Source of the DNA: an uncultured Eubacteriales bacterium
GTDB lineage: Bacteria > Bacillota > Clostridia > Oscillospirales > QAKW01
DNA: 64,000 nt
Assembly (NCBI GenBank): GCA_902492505.1
Contig: CABULU010000002.1
Location: 58,049 to 122,048, forward strand
Direction: 5' to 3'
Shown here: piece by piece, positions 8,916 to 17,156 of the stretch
Layout of the letters: every line of letters begins with the position of its first letter
Numbering within the stretch: position 1 is the stretch's first letter
The notes under the pieces: model-generated
Database searches by the model: none
The model's input: the letters and a program-made list of their open reading frames with translations, nothing else
What the model was told of the DNA's origin: nothing
Translations under genes and position numbers: made by a program

Positions 8916-8944
8916 ATCATATTGGCACTTATTTTTCAAGTCAA
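8916..8944 (-). promoter_or_regulatory. SigA-type promoter of the pheB-like/hom/lysC operon
   Basis: On the minus strand TTGACT (8939-8944) and TATGAT (8916-8921) are separated by 17 bases, about 60 bases before the first start codon. Confidence 0.65.
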
Positions 8945-8981
8945 AACCAAGAAAAAGAATTAAAAACGGGGATTTTTATGT

Positions 8982-10070
8982 ATGACTAATAATTCAAATA
9001 GCAAAAAGATAAGTTTTATCATCAATATTGTATATATTATGATAATTTTATTTGTCATATATATTATTCTGCGTTATGCATTTCCCGTATTTTTACCGTT
9101 TATTATTGCTCTCGCAGTCAGTTACCTAGCTGAGCCTGCAATTAAATTTTTAACATCTAAGTTGAAGATAAAAAGAAGCATTTGTTCTGTGGTATGTATA
9201 ACATTTCTCTTATTTTTACTTATCGGAGCTTTCGCTTTAATGTCGGTAACGGTTATTTCAAAGCTAAAACAGATGTATGAAGATATGCCGAAAATCATTG
9301 AGCAAATTACTGCATATTTTGACAATCTAAGAATAAAAAATGACTATGATCTGATAACTCCATTTGAACAACTAACGCTCAGGTTATTTGAATATTTAAA
9401 AAATATTGATATAATCACGTTGTTCAGCGGAAGTTTCGGAAGCGTTGCATTACGCTCATTCTCCGGATTTGTAGCTACTATTCCGTATGCGCTGATGACT
9501 CTTATTATCACCTTTGTATCGTCTATTTTCATATCTGTTTCATTTTGTGAAATCAAAACATTTATATTGATGCAATTCAGCGAAAATAACAGACAACTGA
9601 TTTTTGAAACCAAACGAAGTACAGCAGGGATATTTAAAAATTATGTAAAATCCTATGCAGCACTTATGCTTATTACTTTTTTAGAATTAACACTGTTTTT
9701 TATAATATTTGATATAAAACCCGCCGCTTCAATCGCACTAATAATCGCTGTGGTGGATATCCTGCCGGTGCTCGGAGTCGGAACGGTCATGATACCATGG
9801 GCGATCATATGCTTTATAGGTGGAAATATTACAAAAGGATTGATTCTATTATCAATTTATGCTGTAATCACCATTGTCAGGCAAATAATAGAGCCTAAAA
9901 TTATAGGTGAAAATATCGGTTTGCATCCAATTGTTACGTTAATTGCCATATATGTCGGTCTGAAGCTTTTGGGAATACTCGGTATGTTTATAATGCCGAT
10001 ACTGATAATGCTTGCAAGGGACTTACAAAAAAAGGGGTATATTCATCTATGGAACGAAAAAAACAGTTGA
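8982..10070 (+). CDS. ytvI: Sporulation integral membrane protein YtvI (AI-2E exporter family)
   Basis: A 362-residue polytopic membrane protein of the PerM/AI-2E family: two N-terminal helices, an extracytoplasmic segment around residues 80-150, then five to six helices. It carries the family phrases ALIIAVVDILPVLGVG and IIEPKIIGENIGLHPIVTLIAIYVGLKLLGILGM near the C-terminus. The clostridial and bacillar member of this size is YtvI, which is made during sporulation. Its transport substrate is unknown. It is divergent from the aspartate-family operon and precedes the folate riboswitch by about 30 bases. Confidence 0.75.
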   Translation: MTNNSNSKKISFIINIVYIMIILFVIYIILRYAFPVFLPFIIALAVSYLAEPAIKFLTSKLKIKRSICSVVCITFLLFLLIGAFALMSVTVISKLKQMYEDMPKIIEQITAYFDNLRIKNDYDLITPFEQLTLRLFEYLKNIDIITLFSGSFGSVALRSFSGFVATIPYALMTLIITFVSSIFISVSFCEIKTFILMQFSENNRQLIFETKRSTAGIFKNYVKSYAALMLITFLELTLFFIIFDIKPAASIALIIAVVDILPVLGVGTVMIPWAIICFIGGNITKGLILLSIYAVITIVRQIIEPKIIGENIGLHPIVTLIAIYVGLKLLGILGMFIMPILIMLARDLQKKGYIHLWNEKNS

Positions 10071-10100
10071 CAAAGTAAATCAACAGGTTTATAATCGTAT

Positions 10101-10200
10101 GCACAGAGTAGAAATACACGCGTAAAGTGTTCTGCGGACGGGGAGTTGCCGCAGAAACGAAAAGCTTATCTTGCGGTGTGTGTTTCGCATCCCGCTGTTG
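10101..10200 (+). promoter_or_regulatory. Tetrahydrofolate (THF) riboswitch
   Basis: The segment follows the THF aptamer consensus in order. AGAGTAG is at 10105-10111, then GCGTAAAGTGT. A hairpin TCTGCGG/CCGCAGA with GGGGAG-type loop follows, then ACGAAAAGC. The closing side is GCGGTG, then GTGTGTTTC, which pairs with GAAATACAC, and finally CATCCCGCTGT. It sits just upstream of an ECF transporter S component of the FolT type, the usual target. Folate binding would switch the downstream ribosome-site hairpin. Confidence 0.9.
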
Positions 10201-10217
10201 AACTTTATAAAGAATTT

Positions 10218-10256
10218 AACCTCCTTATAAATTTCAGCAGAAATTTTAAGGAGGTT
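10218..10256 (+). promoter_or_regulatory. Expression-platform hairpin hiding the folT ribosome site
   Basis: AACCTCCTTATAAATTTC (10218-10235) pairs with 10240-10256 with one bulge. The 3' arm contains the folT Shine-Dalgarno AAGGAGG, so folding hides it. A short T-run (TTTTATT) follows, so a terminator role is also possible. Confidence 0.8.
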
Positions 10257-10261
10257 TTATT

Positions 10262-10840
10262 ATGTCTGACTTTTTAAACTCAAAAACAAAATTCAATTCC
10301 CGTTTTACTGCGCAACGCCTGTGCACAGATGCAGTTCTTATTGCGCTTGTCGTCGTTTTTGATATCATTTCCATTAAAATCGGAAATGATATCAAAATAA
10401 CATTTGGAGGTCTCCCCATTATACTGTGCACGCTGCTGTACGGAATTGCAGACGGCGCTATCGTCGGTATGGCAGGCGCATTTATCGGTCAGCTTTTTAC
10501 TTACGGATTAACTGCAACAACCGTTTTATGGATAATTCCCTCAGGCGTGCGCGCGTTAGTGATAGGATTGTTGTTTATTGCTTTTAAAAAATCCATAAAT
10601 CCTGTTTTACTAACCATAAGCATGATTATAAGCTCAATTGCAGTTACATTTGTCAACACAGGTGTAATGTACATAGACAGCCTTGTTTATCATTATCCTC
10701 ACGGTATAGTGCTTATTACTACTATATTTAGATTTGTAAGCGGAATATTGTCCGCCGTAATTTATTCGGCAATAATTTGTCCTATATTATATGCTGTTAA
10801 AAGACACGCTAAAAGCAACAGATTTAGCTCCGAAACATAA
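10262..10840 (+). CDS. folT: ECF transporter S component, folate-type
   Basis: A 192-residue membrane protein with five to six helices. It has the S-component phrases AVLIALVVVFDI, IKITFGGLPIILCTLLYGIADGAIVGMAGAFIGQL and ALVIGLLF. S components bind the vitamin and pair with the shared EcfA/EcfA'/EcfT module, which is not in this window. The folate assignment rests on the THF riboswitch directly upstream and on similar length to FolT. The start follows AAGGAGG by seven bases. It ends two bases from the convergent unknown gene, with no terminator seen between them. Confidence 0.85.
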   Translation: MSDFLNSKTKFNSRFTAQRLCTDAVLIALVVVFDIISIKIGNDIKITFGGLPIILCTLLYGIADGAIVGMAGAFIGQLFTYGLTATTVLWIIPSGVRALVIGLLFIAFKKSINPVLLTISMIISSIAVTFVNTGVMYIDSLVYHYPHGIVLITTIFRFVSGILSAVIYSAIICPILYAVKRHAKSNRFSSET

Positions 10841-10842
10841 AA

Positions 10843-11553
10843 TTAATACAAAGGAATTATCGAGCCAATATCGCAAAGCCCTGAATTTGTGTGATATATC
10901 GGCTCGATTTTTTCTTTTTCAAGGACGTTAATAAGATTTTCAAAACACTCAAGCTTTGATATATCGCCGTTAAAAAACAACTTGTCTTTGTCAATCAGTC
11001 CACAGGTGCCGCCCCAAAAGCCGTGGTCATAGCCTGCAAGCCCTATTTCATCATCGGGTAAAATGTAAGTTCTTATACCGCTTTGGGCTGCTGCTGTTGA
11101 TATAGAACGGTCTGAAGTAATCAATGCGTTTTCATTAAGTATACAAATATTGCATTTTGTATAGCCCTGATTTACCGTGATACAATCAAATTCGCAGAGC
11201 TGAAGCTTTTCCTGCTGATATCTTGTCGAAAAGCATTTTTTTTGCATAACCGTTATATTAAGCAAACAGTCGTTCGGATATGGTGAATGAATACCGTATA
11301 CAGGCAGCAGTAGGTAATCAGGTAAAAACTCTTTGTATTTAATATAAGCGTCACTGCAAACAAGTGCCTTTTTCTCCCCTATCGGCACAAACTGCATATC
11401 CGGATGCGTGGCAGTGCTGTCGGTGATGTCAGGCAGTTTCATTGAAAAAAACACCTGTATTCCGTATTCTTTCAGCTTATTCAGCGCTCCGTTTGATATA
11501 TTGCGATCTGCAAGCACTGCCTTAACGGGAGATTCAGGTAAGTTAGGAGTCAT
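10843..11553 (-). CDS. Unknown protein, possibly DUF6873-like GME fold
   Basis: A 236-residue soluble protein that I cannot assign with certainty. Features seen: VLADRNISNGALNKLKEYGI near the start, a central ITVNQGYTKCNICILNENALITSDRSI, and near the C-terminus LAGYDHGFWGGTCGLIDKDKLFFNGD. The DH and GGTCG phrases recall guanidino-group-modifying enzymes (GME fold), as annotated for DUF6873. Its ATG overlaps the radA stop by 11 bases, so it is in the cwlD-radA operon. No secretion signal is visible. The function is open. Confidence 0.5.
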   Translation of the reverse strand: MTPNLPESPVKAVLADRNISNGALNKLKEYGIQVFFSMKLPDITDSTATHPDMQFVPIGEKKALVCSDAYIKYKEFLPDYLLLPVYGIHSPYPNDCLLNITVMQKKCFSTRYQQEKLQLCEFDCITVNQGYTKCNICILNENALITSDRSISTAAAQSGIRTYILPDDEIGLAGYDHGFWGGTCGLIDKDKLFFNGDISKLECFENLINVLEKEKIEPIYHTNSGLCDIGSIIPLY

Positions 11554-12934
11554 TTTTGCCGCTTTCGATTAACCCTTTTGTTTTATAAACCGCCTGACTA
11601 AGTGATGATACACGGATAACATCTATACCGTTAAAATTCTTTGACAGCTTATTGCGGGAGGGTATCATAATATGTTTAAATCCGAGTCGCTGTGCTTCGC
11701 TTATACGCTGTTCGATATACGATACGGCGCGAATTTCCCCCGACAGCCCAACTTCCCCTACAGCAATAAAATCAGACGGCATTTCAAAATCGGCAAGCGC
11801 AGACGCTGTGGCAAGTGTTATTGCAAGGTCTGCGCTGTTGTCTGTAAGTCTAAAGCCTCCGACTACATTAACATATGCATCCATTGAAAACAGAGAGTAA
11901 TTTGCCCTTTTTTCCAAAACGGCAAGCAAAAGGGACATGCGGTTGTAATCCACGCCTGAAGCCATTCTTCTCGGCGCAGGATAGCTTGTTTTGGTAACCA
12001 GTGCCTGAACTTCCGCCAAAATTGCGCGCGTACCCTCCATAACGCAGGTTACACAGGTACCCGGAACATTTTCCGGTCTTCCGTCTAAAAACATTTTTGA
12101 CGGATTATCGATTTCAGCAAGACCTGTTGACTGCATGTCAAAAACCGCAATTTCATTTGTAGAACCAAACCGATTTTTGATACTTCTCAGAACACGAAAG
12201 CTGAGACTTTTATCGCCCTCAAAATATAGTACCGTATCCACCATATGCTCAAGCACCTTGGGACCGGCAAGCGAGCCCTCCTTTGTAACATGACCGATAA
12301 CAAATACGGTAATTCCGTTTTCCTTGGCAAGACGCATAAGATGAGCCGTTGCCTCTTTAATCTGCGAAACGCTTCCAGCACCTGAGCTGACCGAGCTGCA
12401 AAACATTGTCTGTATAGAGTCTACAATAAGAATATCCGGCGGAGACGATGTGCAGAGATTTACTATACTTTCAATATTTGTCTCAGACAGCAGCATAAGA
12501 TTATCACTTTTGACTCCGAGCCTGTCCGCGCGAAGTTTTATTTGACTTTTAGACTCTTCTCCGGAAACATAATAGCAAGTTTTCTCCTTGCAAAAACTAT
12601 TGCAAATTTGCAGTAAAAGAGTAGATTTACCTATTCCCGGGTCTCCTCCGACAAGAATAAGCGAACCGAGAACCACACCGCCGCCGAGCACACGGTCAAG
12701 CTCCCTCATACCTGTAGAAAATCGTATTTCCGCAGATATGTCTACCGATGTTATAGGTACAGGCTTAATATTCGTGGTCAAAGAATCGGATGATGCAGGC
12801 TTGCCGCCGGAGGCTATAACAGTCTGCTCCTCGTATGTATTCCATTCACCGCAGGCATAGCACTTTCCCATCCATTTAGGGCTTTCGTTACCGCAGTTTG
12901 AACAGACAAAAACTGTTTTTGATTTATTAGGCAT
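11543..12934 (-). CDS. radA: DNA repair protein RadA
   Basis: A RecA-like branch-migration ATPase of 463 residues. An N-terminal C4 zinc finger (C11, C14, C25, C28: CSNCG...CYACGEW) precedes the Walker A box GGDPGIGKST at about 96-105. The RadA-specific KNRFG motif is at about 253-257, and a Lon-like C-terminal domain carries VNVVGGFRLTDNSADLAI. RadA helps process recombination intermediates. ATG at 12934 was chosen because a GGAAG box lies at the right distance; a GTG three codons earlier sits on that box. It overlaps the cwlD end by eight bases. Confidence 0.95.
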   Translation of the reverse strand: MPNKSKTVFVCSNCGNESPKWMGKCYACGEWNTYEEQTVIASGGKPASSDSLTTNIKPVPITSVDISAEIRFSTGMRELDRVLGGGVVLGSLILVGGDPGIGKSTLLLQICNSFCKEKTCYYVSGEESKSQIKLRADRLGVKSDNLMLLSETNIESIVNLCTSSPPDILIVDSIQTMFCSSVSSGAGSVSQIKEATAHLMRLAKENGITVFVIGHVTKEGSLAGPKVLEHMVDTVLYFEGDKSLSFRVLRSIKNRFGSTNEIAVFDMQSTGLAEIDNPSKMFLDGRPENVPGTCVTCVMEGTRAILAEVQALVTKTSYPAPRRMASGVDYNRMSLLLAVLEKRANYSLFSMDAYVNVVGGFRLTDNSADLAITLATASALADFEMPSDFIAVGEVGLSGEIRAVSYIEQRISEAQRLGFKHIMIPSRNKLSKNFNGIDVIRVSSLSQAVYKTKGLIESGKNDS

Positions 12935-13667
12935 TTGTATCACTTCCGGATAATTTATATGTTATTACTTCTGCAATGGCTTTTGCTATACCGTTTTGGA
13001 ATTCCGGGTCTTTCAGCTTTGCAAGATCGTCGCTGTTGGTGAGAAAACCGCATTCGGCAAGAACACAATTATTGTCAATGTGACTAAATAAATATACGTT
13101 GGCAGGTATAGGTTTCGATACTTTAGTATTTTCAGGCTGATATTTCAGATTAATTATGTTTTGAATTTCCATGGCAATATTTTTGGAAATATCACTGCCA
13201 GATTTATAAAAAACCTGAGCGCCGTGAACGTCAGATGTGGTATAGGTATTCATATGTATGCTTATAATAAACGCATCAGAATTGTTTCTTGCTATTTCAA
13301 CTCGTCTTTTTATATCGGATACTTTTTTTGCATGTATGGTATTTCCGTCTGTAAAAATGCTGTTTTCATCAGACCGCATCATTAGGCAATCAAATCCGAC
13401 GGCGTTCAGTTTTTCATAAACGAGCTTTGCAATTGCAAGATTGAGATCAGATTCAATTGTACCATCCGCCGCAACAGCCCCACCGTCCGGCAGACCGTGC
13501 CCCGCGTCTATTATTATTTTCTGCTTACCAACAGAAAACACAGGCTTATCTGTAAAACCGCCTATATACAAAACTGTGCATATTACAATACATATGGATA
13601 AAAGTAAAGTTATTTTCAAAGCCGTAAATGTTTTATTCAAGTATATCACCCAATAAACAATATTCAC
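12927..13667 (-). CDS. cwlD: N-acetylmuramoyl-L-alanine amidase CwlD
   Basis: A 246-residue protein with one N-terminal membrane helix (about residues 12-38) and an Amidase_3 domain. The zinc ligands are in DAGHGLPDGGAV, ESDLNLAIA and SIHMNTY, and the catalytic Glu is in VLAECGFLTN. CwlD removes peptide side chains from muramic acid during cortex formation, the first step to muramic lactam, on the outer forespore or cell surface. Assignment to CwlD instead of another amidase rests on the single-domain size and sporulation setting. It is co-transcribed with radA, as in other Clostridia. Confidence 0.8.
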   Translation of the reverse strand: MNIVYWVIYLNKTFTALKITLLLSICIVICTVLYIGGFTDKPVFSVGKQKIIIDAGHGLPDGGAVAADGTIESDLNLAIAKLVYEKLNAVGFDCLMMRSDENSIFTDGNTIHAKKVSDIKRRVEIARNNSDAFIISIHMNTYTTSDVHGAQVFYKSGSDISKNIAMEIQNIINLKYQPENTKVSKPIPANVYLFSHIDNNCVLAECGFLTNSDDLAKLKDPEFQNGIAKAIAEVITYKLSGSDTNA

Positions 13668-13690
13668 GGCATAGAAAAATTATTTAGGTT

Positions 13691-14227
13691 TTATTTAGAC
13701 GGTTTAATTTTTAGAGCTTTATAGATTTTATCGCTGATAACAAAATTTTTATATCCCGCAATATAGCCAATCATAGGAAATACAATAAGTCCCACAAGCG
13801 AAGAAAGCAGCACTTCAAGTGTATGATTTGGAAATATATTGCACATCGGCCAGTTATAGTACATAGCTATTGCACGAGCGTACAATTTTGCGCTTTGAGA
13901 TATAATTACATTATCGTAACATGCGACATACACAATAATGAGAATCAACATAGGAACAGCAGAAATAAGTCCTGCAAGCGCACCCTTGAACAAAAAGCTT
14001 TTGCTGTTAGGGGCATTGCGCCGGTTACTGTCATGAAAGCCGTGGTAAAATGCGCAACGGTATTCAATATATATAAAAAACGGATAAGCGAACAGCAAAA
14101 AGATAACATGAGCCATAATGGTGTCACCCGCAAGAAAATACGCAAACAGTATACACATTGCCCCGCCGATTGATGCTAAGAACTGGTTACCTATCAGTGA
14201 GAGACTGAGTTTAAGAATTTTTTTCAT
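13691..14227 (-). CDS. Small four-helix membrane protein, unknown
   Basis: A 178-residue protein with four clear hydrophobic helices: GNQFLASIGGAMCILFAYF, AHVIFLLFAYPFFIYI, AGLISAVPMLILIIVYVA and LSSLVGLIVFPMIGYIA. I do not recognise the family. Its ATG at 14227 follows the hslO stop by one base and has AAGGGAAAG upstream. A longer frame that runs on into hslO is only its out-of-frame shadow. Co-transcription with hslO is likely; no function is implied. Confidence 0.65.
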   Translation of the reverse strand: MKKILKLSLSLIGNQFLASIGGAMCILFAYFLAGDTIMAHVIFLLFAYPFFIYIEYRCAFYHGFHDSNRRNAPNSKSFLFKGALAGLISAVPMLILIIVYVACYDNVIISQSAKLYARAIAMYYNWPMCNIFPNHTLEVLLSSLVGLIVFPMIGYIAGYKNFVISDKIYKALKIKPSK

Positions 14228-14228
14228 A

Positions 14229-15107
14229 TTACTTTCCCTTCGCGGATATAAGCAGTGTTTCAAGCTGCGTTTTATCAAACATATATTTTTTCTTGCAAAA
14301 ATGACAGCAAAGTTCAGCTTTCCCATCTTCCTCAATGATTTTTTCAAGCTCGTCCCGACCGAGTGATATAAGAGCTTTTCCCATTCTTTCTTTACTGCAA
14401 TTACACTTATATTTGGGGGTAATAATTTCGTGTATATCAAAGTCAAAACCGAGCAAAAGCTCATAAGCCATACGCTCAACGTCCATCCCCTGCGAAAGCA
14501 TTTCAGTAACGCTCTGAAGCGTATATACATTTGCCTCCAGCTTGGATATTATTTCATCGTCCGCACCCGGGAGCAGCTGAATTATATACCCTCCCGCAGC
14601 TTTTATGCTATAATCAACATCAACGAGCACACCCAAAGCCACAACCGAGGGAGTTTGCTGTGAATTCATAAAATAGTATGCGATATCCTCGGCAATTTCG
14701 CCTGTTTGAAGTTCAACTCTGCCGATATAAGGCGCTTTCATGTGCAAACTGCGCACAACTGTTAAGTGTCCGCAGCCCACCGCCTTTGAAACGTCTAATT
14801 TTCCGTTTTTGAGCGGAAGATCAACAATGGGGTTTTCTATATATCCGCGCACGTTGCCGCAGCAGTCTGCAACCGTTACAACCGCACCGATAGGTCCGTC
14901 TCCGTCTATTTGTATAGATATCGTCTCCGATTGATTTTTGAGATCCAGTCCCATAATTGACGCAGCTGTTAACGTTCTGCCCATTGCAGCCGCCGCAACA
15001 GGAGATAAACCATGAATTGCGGCGGCATGATTTACAATGACCGTTGTTTCGGCAACAAATGCACGAAAAGCACCGTTTTTTTCAGTAATTCGTAAAATTC
15101 TATCCAT
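14229..15107 (-). CDS. hslO: Redox-regulated chaperone Hsp33
   Basis: A 292-residue Hsp33. The N-terminal domain contains GLSPVAAAAMGRTLTAA and ISIQIDGDGPIGAVV. The C-terminal redox switch carries the four zinc-binding cysteines in KCNCSKERM and ELCCHFCKKKY. In the reduced state it is inactive; oxidation releases zinc and turns on holdase activity in the cytosol. ATG at 15107 gives the standard N-terminus MDRILR; an earlier in-frame start would add an unrelated tail. It belongs with the other thiol-stress genes of this anaerobe. Confidence 0.92.
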   Translation of the reverse strand: MDRILRITEKNGAFRAFVAETTVIVNHAAAIHGLSPVAAAAMGRTLTAASIMGLDLKNQSETISIQIDGDGPIGAVVTVADCCGNVRGYIENPIVDLPLKNGKLDVSKAVGCGHLTVVRSLHMKAPYIGRVELQTGEIAEDIAYYFMNSQQTPSVVALGVLVDVDYSIKAAGGYIIQLLPGADDEIISKLEANVYTLQSVTEMLSQGMDVERMAYELLLGFDFDIHEIITPKYKCNCSKERMGKALISLGRDELEKIIEEDGKAELCCHFCKKKYMFDKTQLETLLISAKGK

Positions 15108-15179
15108 GCAAGACTCCGTAAATTTATTTATAATATTATATCGCACTTTGCTCGTAAAAGCAATATAGAGGAAAACAAA

Positions 15180-15207
15180 AAAGCTCTTGATTATTTTCAA
15201 GAGCTTT
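15180..15207 (-). terminator. Terminator of the tRNA operon
   Basis: An 11-base stem, AAAGCTCTTGA and TCAAGAGCTTT, is followed on the minus strand by TTTTTGTTTT. It ends the Asp-Phe-Cys tRNA transcript. Confidence 0.85.
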
Positions 15208-15209
15208 AA

Positions 15210-15238
15210 ATAATTGTTCCGCATTTCGGAACAATTAT
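15210..15238 (-). repeat. 12-bp perfect hairpin at the tRNA-Cys 3' end
   Basis: ATAATTGTTCCG at 15210-15221 pairs with CGGAACAATTAT at 15227-15238, starting at the last base of the encoded CCA. It may mark the 3' trailer for RNase processing. Confidence 0.6.
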
Positions 15239-15312
15239 GGAGGTGCCACCCGGATTTGAACCGGGGAATAAAGGTTTTGCAGACCTTGGCCTTACCACTT
15301 GGCTATGGCACC
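15238..15312 (-). tRNA. tRNA-Cys (GCA)
   Basis: The cloverleaf reads GGTGCCA for the acceptor, an AAGGT/ACCTT anticodon stem with loop CTGCAAA (anticodon GCA), a T arm with GGTTCAAATCC, discriminator U and an encoded CCA. The length is 75 bases. Confidence 0.95.
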
Positions 15313-15352
15313 GTATAAAAAAGACAAAAACAAGCAAATGTTTTTGTCTCGG

Positions 15353-15428
15353 TGGTGCCTCCGGGCGGAATCGAACCACCGACACGGGGATTTTCAGTCC
15401 CCTGCTCTACCGACTGAGCTACAGAGGC
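15353..15428 (-). tRNA. tRNA-Phe (GAA)
   Basis: The acceptor GCCTCTG pairs with CGGAGGC, the anticodon loop is CTGAAAA (GAA), the T arm contains GGTTCGATTCC, and A73 with CCA is encoded. The length is 76 bases. Confidence 0.95.
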
Positions 15429-15434
15429 AAAAAT

Positions 15435-15511
15435 TGGCGACCCGGAACGGGTTCGAACCGTCGACCTCTAGCGTGACAGGCTAGCGTTCTAACCAACTGA
15501 ACTACCGGGCC
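15435..15511 (-). tRNA. tRNA-Asp (GTC)
   Basis: The acceptor GGCCCGG pairs with CCGGGTC with one G-U. The anticodon stem CTAGC/GCTAG holds loop CTGTCAC (GTC), the T arm has GGTTCGAACCC, and G73 with CCA is encoded. The length is 77 bases. It is six bases from tRNA-Phe. Confidence 0.95.
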
Positions 15512-15532
15512 ATTTATAACGGCAACGTGATT

Positions 15533-15561
15533 AGTTTACTATAAAAGCATATCAAAGTCAA
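15533..15561 (-). promoter_or_regulatory. Promoter of the tRNA operon
   Basis: On the minus strand TTGACT (15556-15561), a 17-base spacer and TAAACT (15533-15538) lie about 20 bases before tRNA-Asp. Confidence 0.6.
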
Positions 15562-15577
15562 TAGTTTTTTTAAAATT

Positions 15578-16318
15578 CTATTTATTTATTTTCATTACAT
15601 AAGTAATTCTTTCGGTATGCTCCGTAACAACTTTTGAGGTATAGTTATCGCAGATTTGAAGGATTTCGAAAGAATACTCCTTTGCAATATTTTGGATATA
15701 TTCATTACTGTAAAAACGCTGTTCCTGAAAGCTGTCAAATCGTTCAAAATTACCATCCTTATTTCTTTCAAAATATGTTAGTTCATGAAAACACTTACCG
15801 CTTTTCTGTTCGTAGTCAGATTGCCAGCAACAGAAAATGTCATCAAAATCATAAATAAATTTTCCGTCGGCTAAAGTGCTCTTAAATTTATATTCAGAAT
15901 TAATATCAAAAATGAAAAGTCCGCCGTAATTAAGATAATTTTTTACAAGATAGAAAAGTCCGCGCAGCTCTTTCTTATACAATATATAGTTCAGCGTATC
16001 CAATGTTGAATAGATTACATCTACGGTGCCGTACAACTCGAAATTGGTTATATTTTGATTCAACAGCAAAACGCTGTCTATTCCGAGTGAAGATAATTTT
16101 TCCCTGGCCTGCATAAGCATATTTTCACTTTCATCAATCCCAATCATATCGTAGCCCAGTTTTGCAAGACGAGATATAATACACGCAGTCCCGCAGCCAA
16201 GGTCGCATATTAGCTGTGAATCATTTTTATATTGCTTTACAGCTTTATCAATAAACTTTGAAATCAGATCATAATCTGCACCGACAAATTTATCGTAATA
16301 TTTTGAAAATAAATCCAT
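15578..16318 (-). CDS. SAM-dependent methyltransferase, class I
   Basis: A 246-residue Rossmann methyltransferase. Motif I is ICDLGCGTACIISRL (about residues 38-52), with the acidic ribose-binding residue in MIGIDESENML, and motif IV-like VDVIYSTLDTLNYIL. The C-terminal half is the antiparallel insertion typical of small-molecule or protein O/N-methyltransferases. The substrate is unknown. It is the last gene of the obgE operon, one base after the Gx transporter gene, and its transcript would run toward the tRNA promoter. Confidence 0.8.
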   Translation of the reverse strand: MDLFSKYYDKFVGADYDLISKFIDKAVKQYKNDSQLICDLGCGTACIISRLAKLGYDMIGIDESENMLMQAREKLSSLGIDSVLLLNQNITNFELYGTVDVIYSTLDTLNYILYKKELRGLFYLVKNYLNYGGLFIFDINSEYKFKSTLADGKFIYDFDDIFCCWQSDYEQKSGKCFHELTYFERNKDGNFERFDSFQEQRFYSNEYIQNIAKEYSFEILQICDNYTSKVVTEHTERITYVMKINK

Positions 16319-16319
16319 T

Positions 16320-16820
16320 TTAACCCCTGTAACCCATTAGACGTCTACTAATCATATTAGATATACCTCCGGTTAAAAGCCCTGTAAAAATCGATATAAA
16401 AAGCATTACCGGCAGATATTCAAATATATATTTACTGCCGAGCATAACGGCTGCTGCTGCAATTTGGCCTATATTATGAAGCGCCGCACCGAAAACGCTG
16501 ATTCCGTAAAGCGAAAATATTTTGTTAAACTTGATTAACAAGCTCATACCGCAAAGAGCCAAAAAACCGCCGGAAAGAGAAAACACAAGCGATGTTATGC
16601 CGGAAAAGAATACTGCCGTGACTGAACTTTTTATCAGTAAAACGGAAAATGCGCTAAAAAAACCATATTTTAAAAGCACAAATAAAATAATGCAATTCGA
16701 AAGTCCGAGTTTTATGCCGGGAAGCGGCACTAACGCTTGTAAAGGTATAAGCCTTTCCAGTGATGAGACGACTATCGCAACAGCCGAAAAAACACCGCAT
16801 TTGGCAATCTTCTCTGTCAT
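16320..16820 (-). CDS. Gx transporter family membrane protein
   Basis: A 166-residue membrane protein with five to six helices. It has the family phrases LVPLPGIKLGLSNCIILFVL and a SGGFLALCGM glycine-rich turn. The family is often labelled heptaprenyl diphosphate synthase component I, and it resembles an ECF S component. The true role is unclear. It overlaps the upstream NusG domain II gene by four bases (ATGA) and is followed at once by the methyltransferase gene. The two are commonly found next to each other in Clostridia, which supports the call. Confidence 0.8.
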   Translation of the reverse strand: MTEKIAKCGVFSAVAIVVSSLERLIPLQALVPLPGIKLGLSNCIILFVLLKYGFFSAFSVLLIKSSVTAVFFSGITSLVFSLSGGFLALCGMSLLIKFNKIFSLYGISVFGAALHNIGQIAAAAVMLGSKYIFEYLPVMLFISIFTGLLTGGISNMISRRLMGYRG

Positions 16821-17156
16821 TTTGATATCACATCCGTTTCATGCTTTTTGGACACAACGGAAAGCAGCACTTTATTTGGTAAACAGCAAATTGTTTCTCC
16901 GGACTTTGATATTTTTTTGCTGTGAACACAAACCTTATCAGGGCAATTTGATTCTGATATAAAAGCGTATCCGTTTTCAATAACAAGCTTGTTATCAAAT
17001 AAACCGTGAAATATATATTCTGTATTTTTATCAAGGTCAAACACGGCAACTTCTTTTCCGTTACAGGTCACCGCTGCTTTTTTTAGGAACAATCATTATC
17101 ATTGCAGCTAAAAGTATGGCCGAGATTATTATTAAATCACCGATTTTAAGTTTCAT
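16817..17156 (-). pseudogene. NusG domain II protein, frameshifted at a poly-A run
   Basis: The family is a short protein with an N-terminal membrane anchor followed by a NusG domain II. Here the anchor (MKLKIGDLIIIS, then AILLAAMIMIVP) is encoded from ATG at 17156, which overlaps the obgE stop as TAATG. The domain (AAVTCNGKEVAVFDLD, and later SNCPDKVCVHSKKIS and ICCLPNKVLL) is in another frame from about 17083 on. The break falls in seven consecutive As at 17078-17084 on the minus strand. Removing one A, or a +1 slip, joins them. A TTG at 17092 could allow a domain-only product of 91 residues. Confidence 0.75.

Noticed and set aside
14228..14530. An N-terminal extension of the small membrane protein
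   Set aside because: It lies out of frame within hslO and has no ribosome site; ATG 14227 is right after the hslO stop.
15237..15484. Open frames on the plus strand across the tRNA genes
   Set aside because: They are the complement of three tRNAs.
17082..17092. TTG 17092 as the sole start of the NusG domain II gene
   Set aside because: No ribosome site precedes it, and the other frame encodes the family's usual membrane anchor coupled to obgE.
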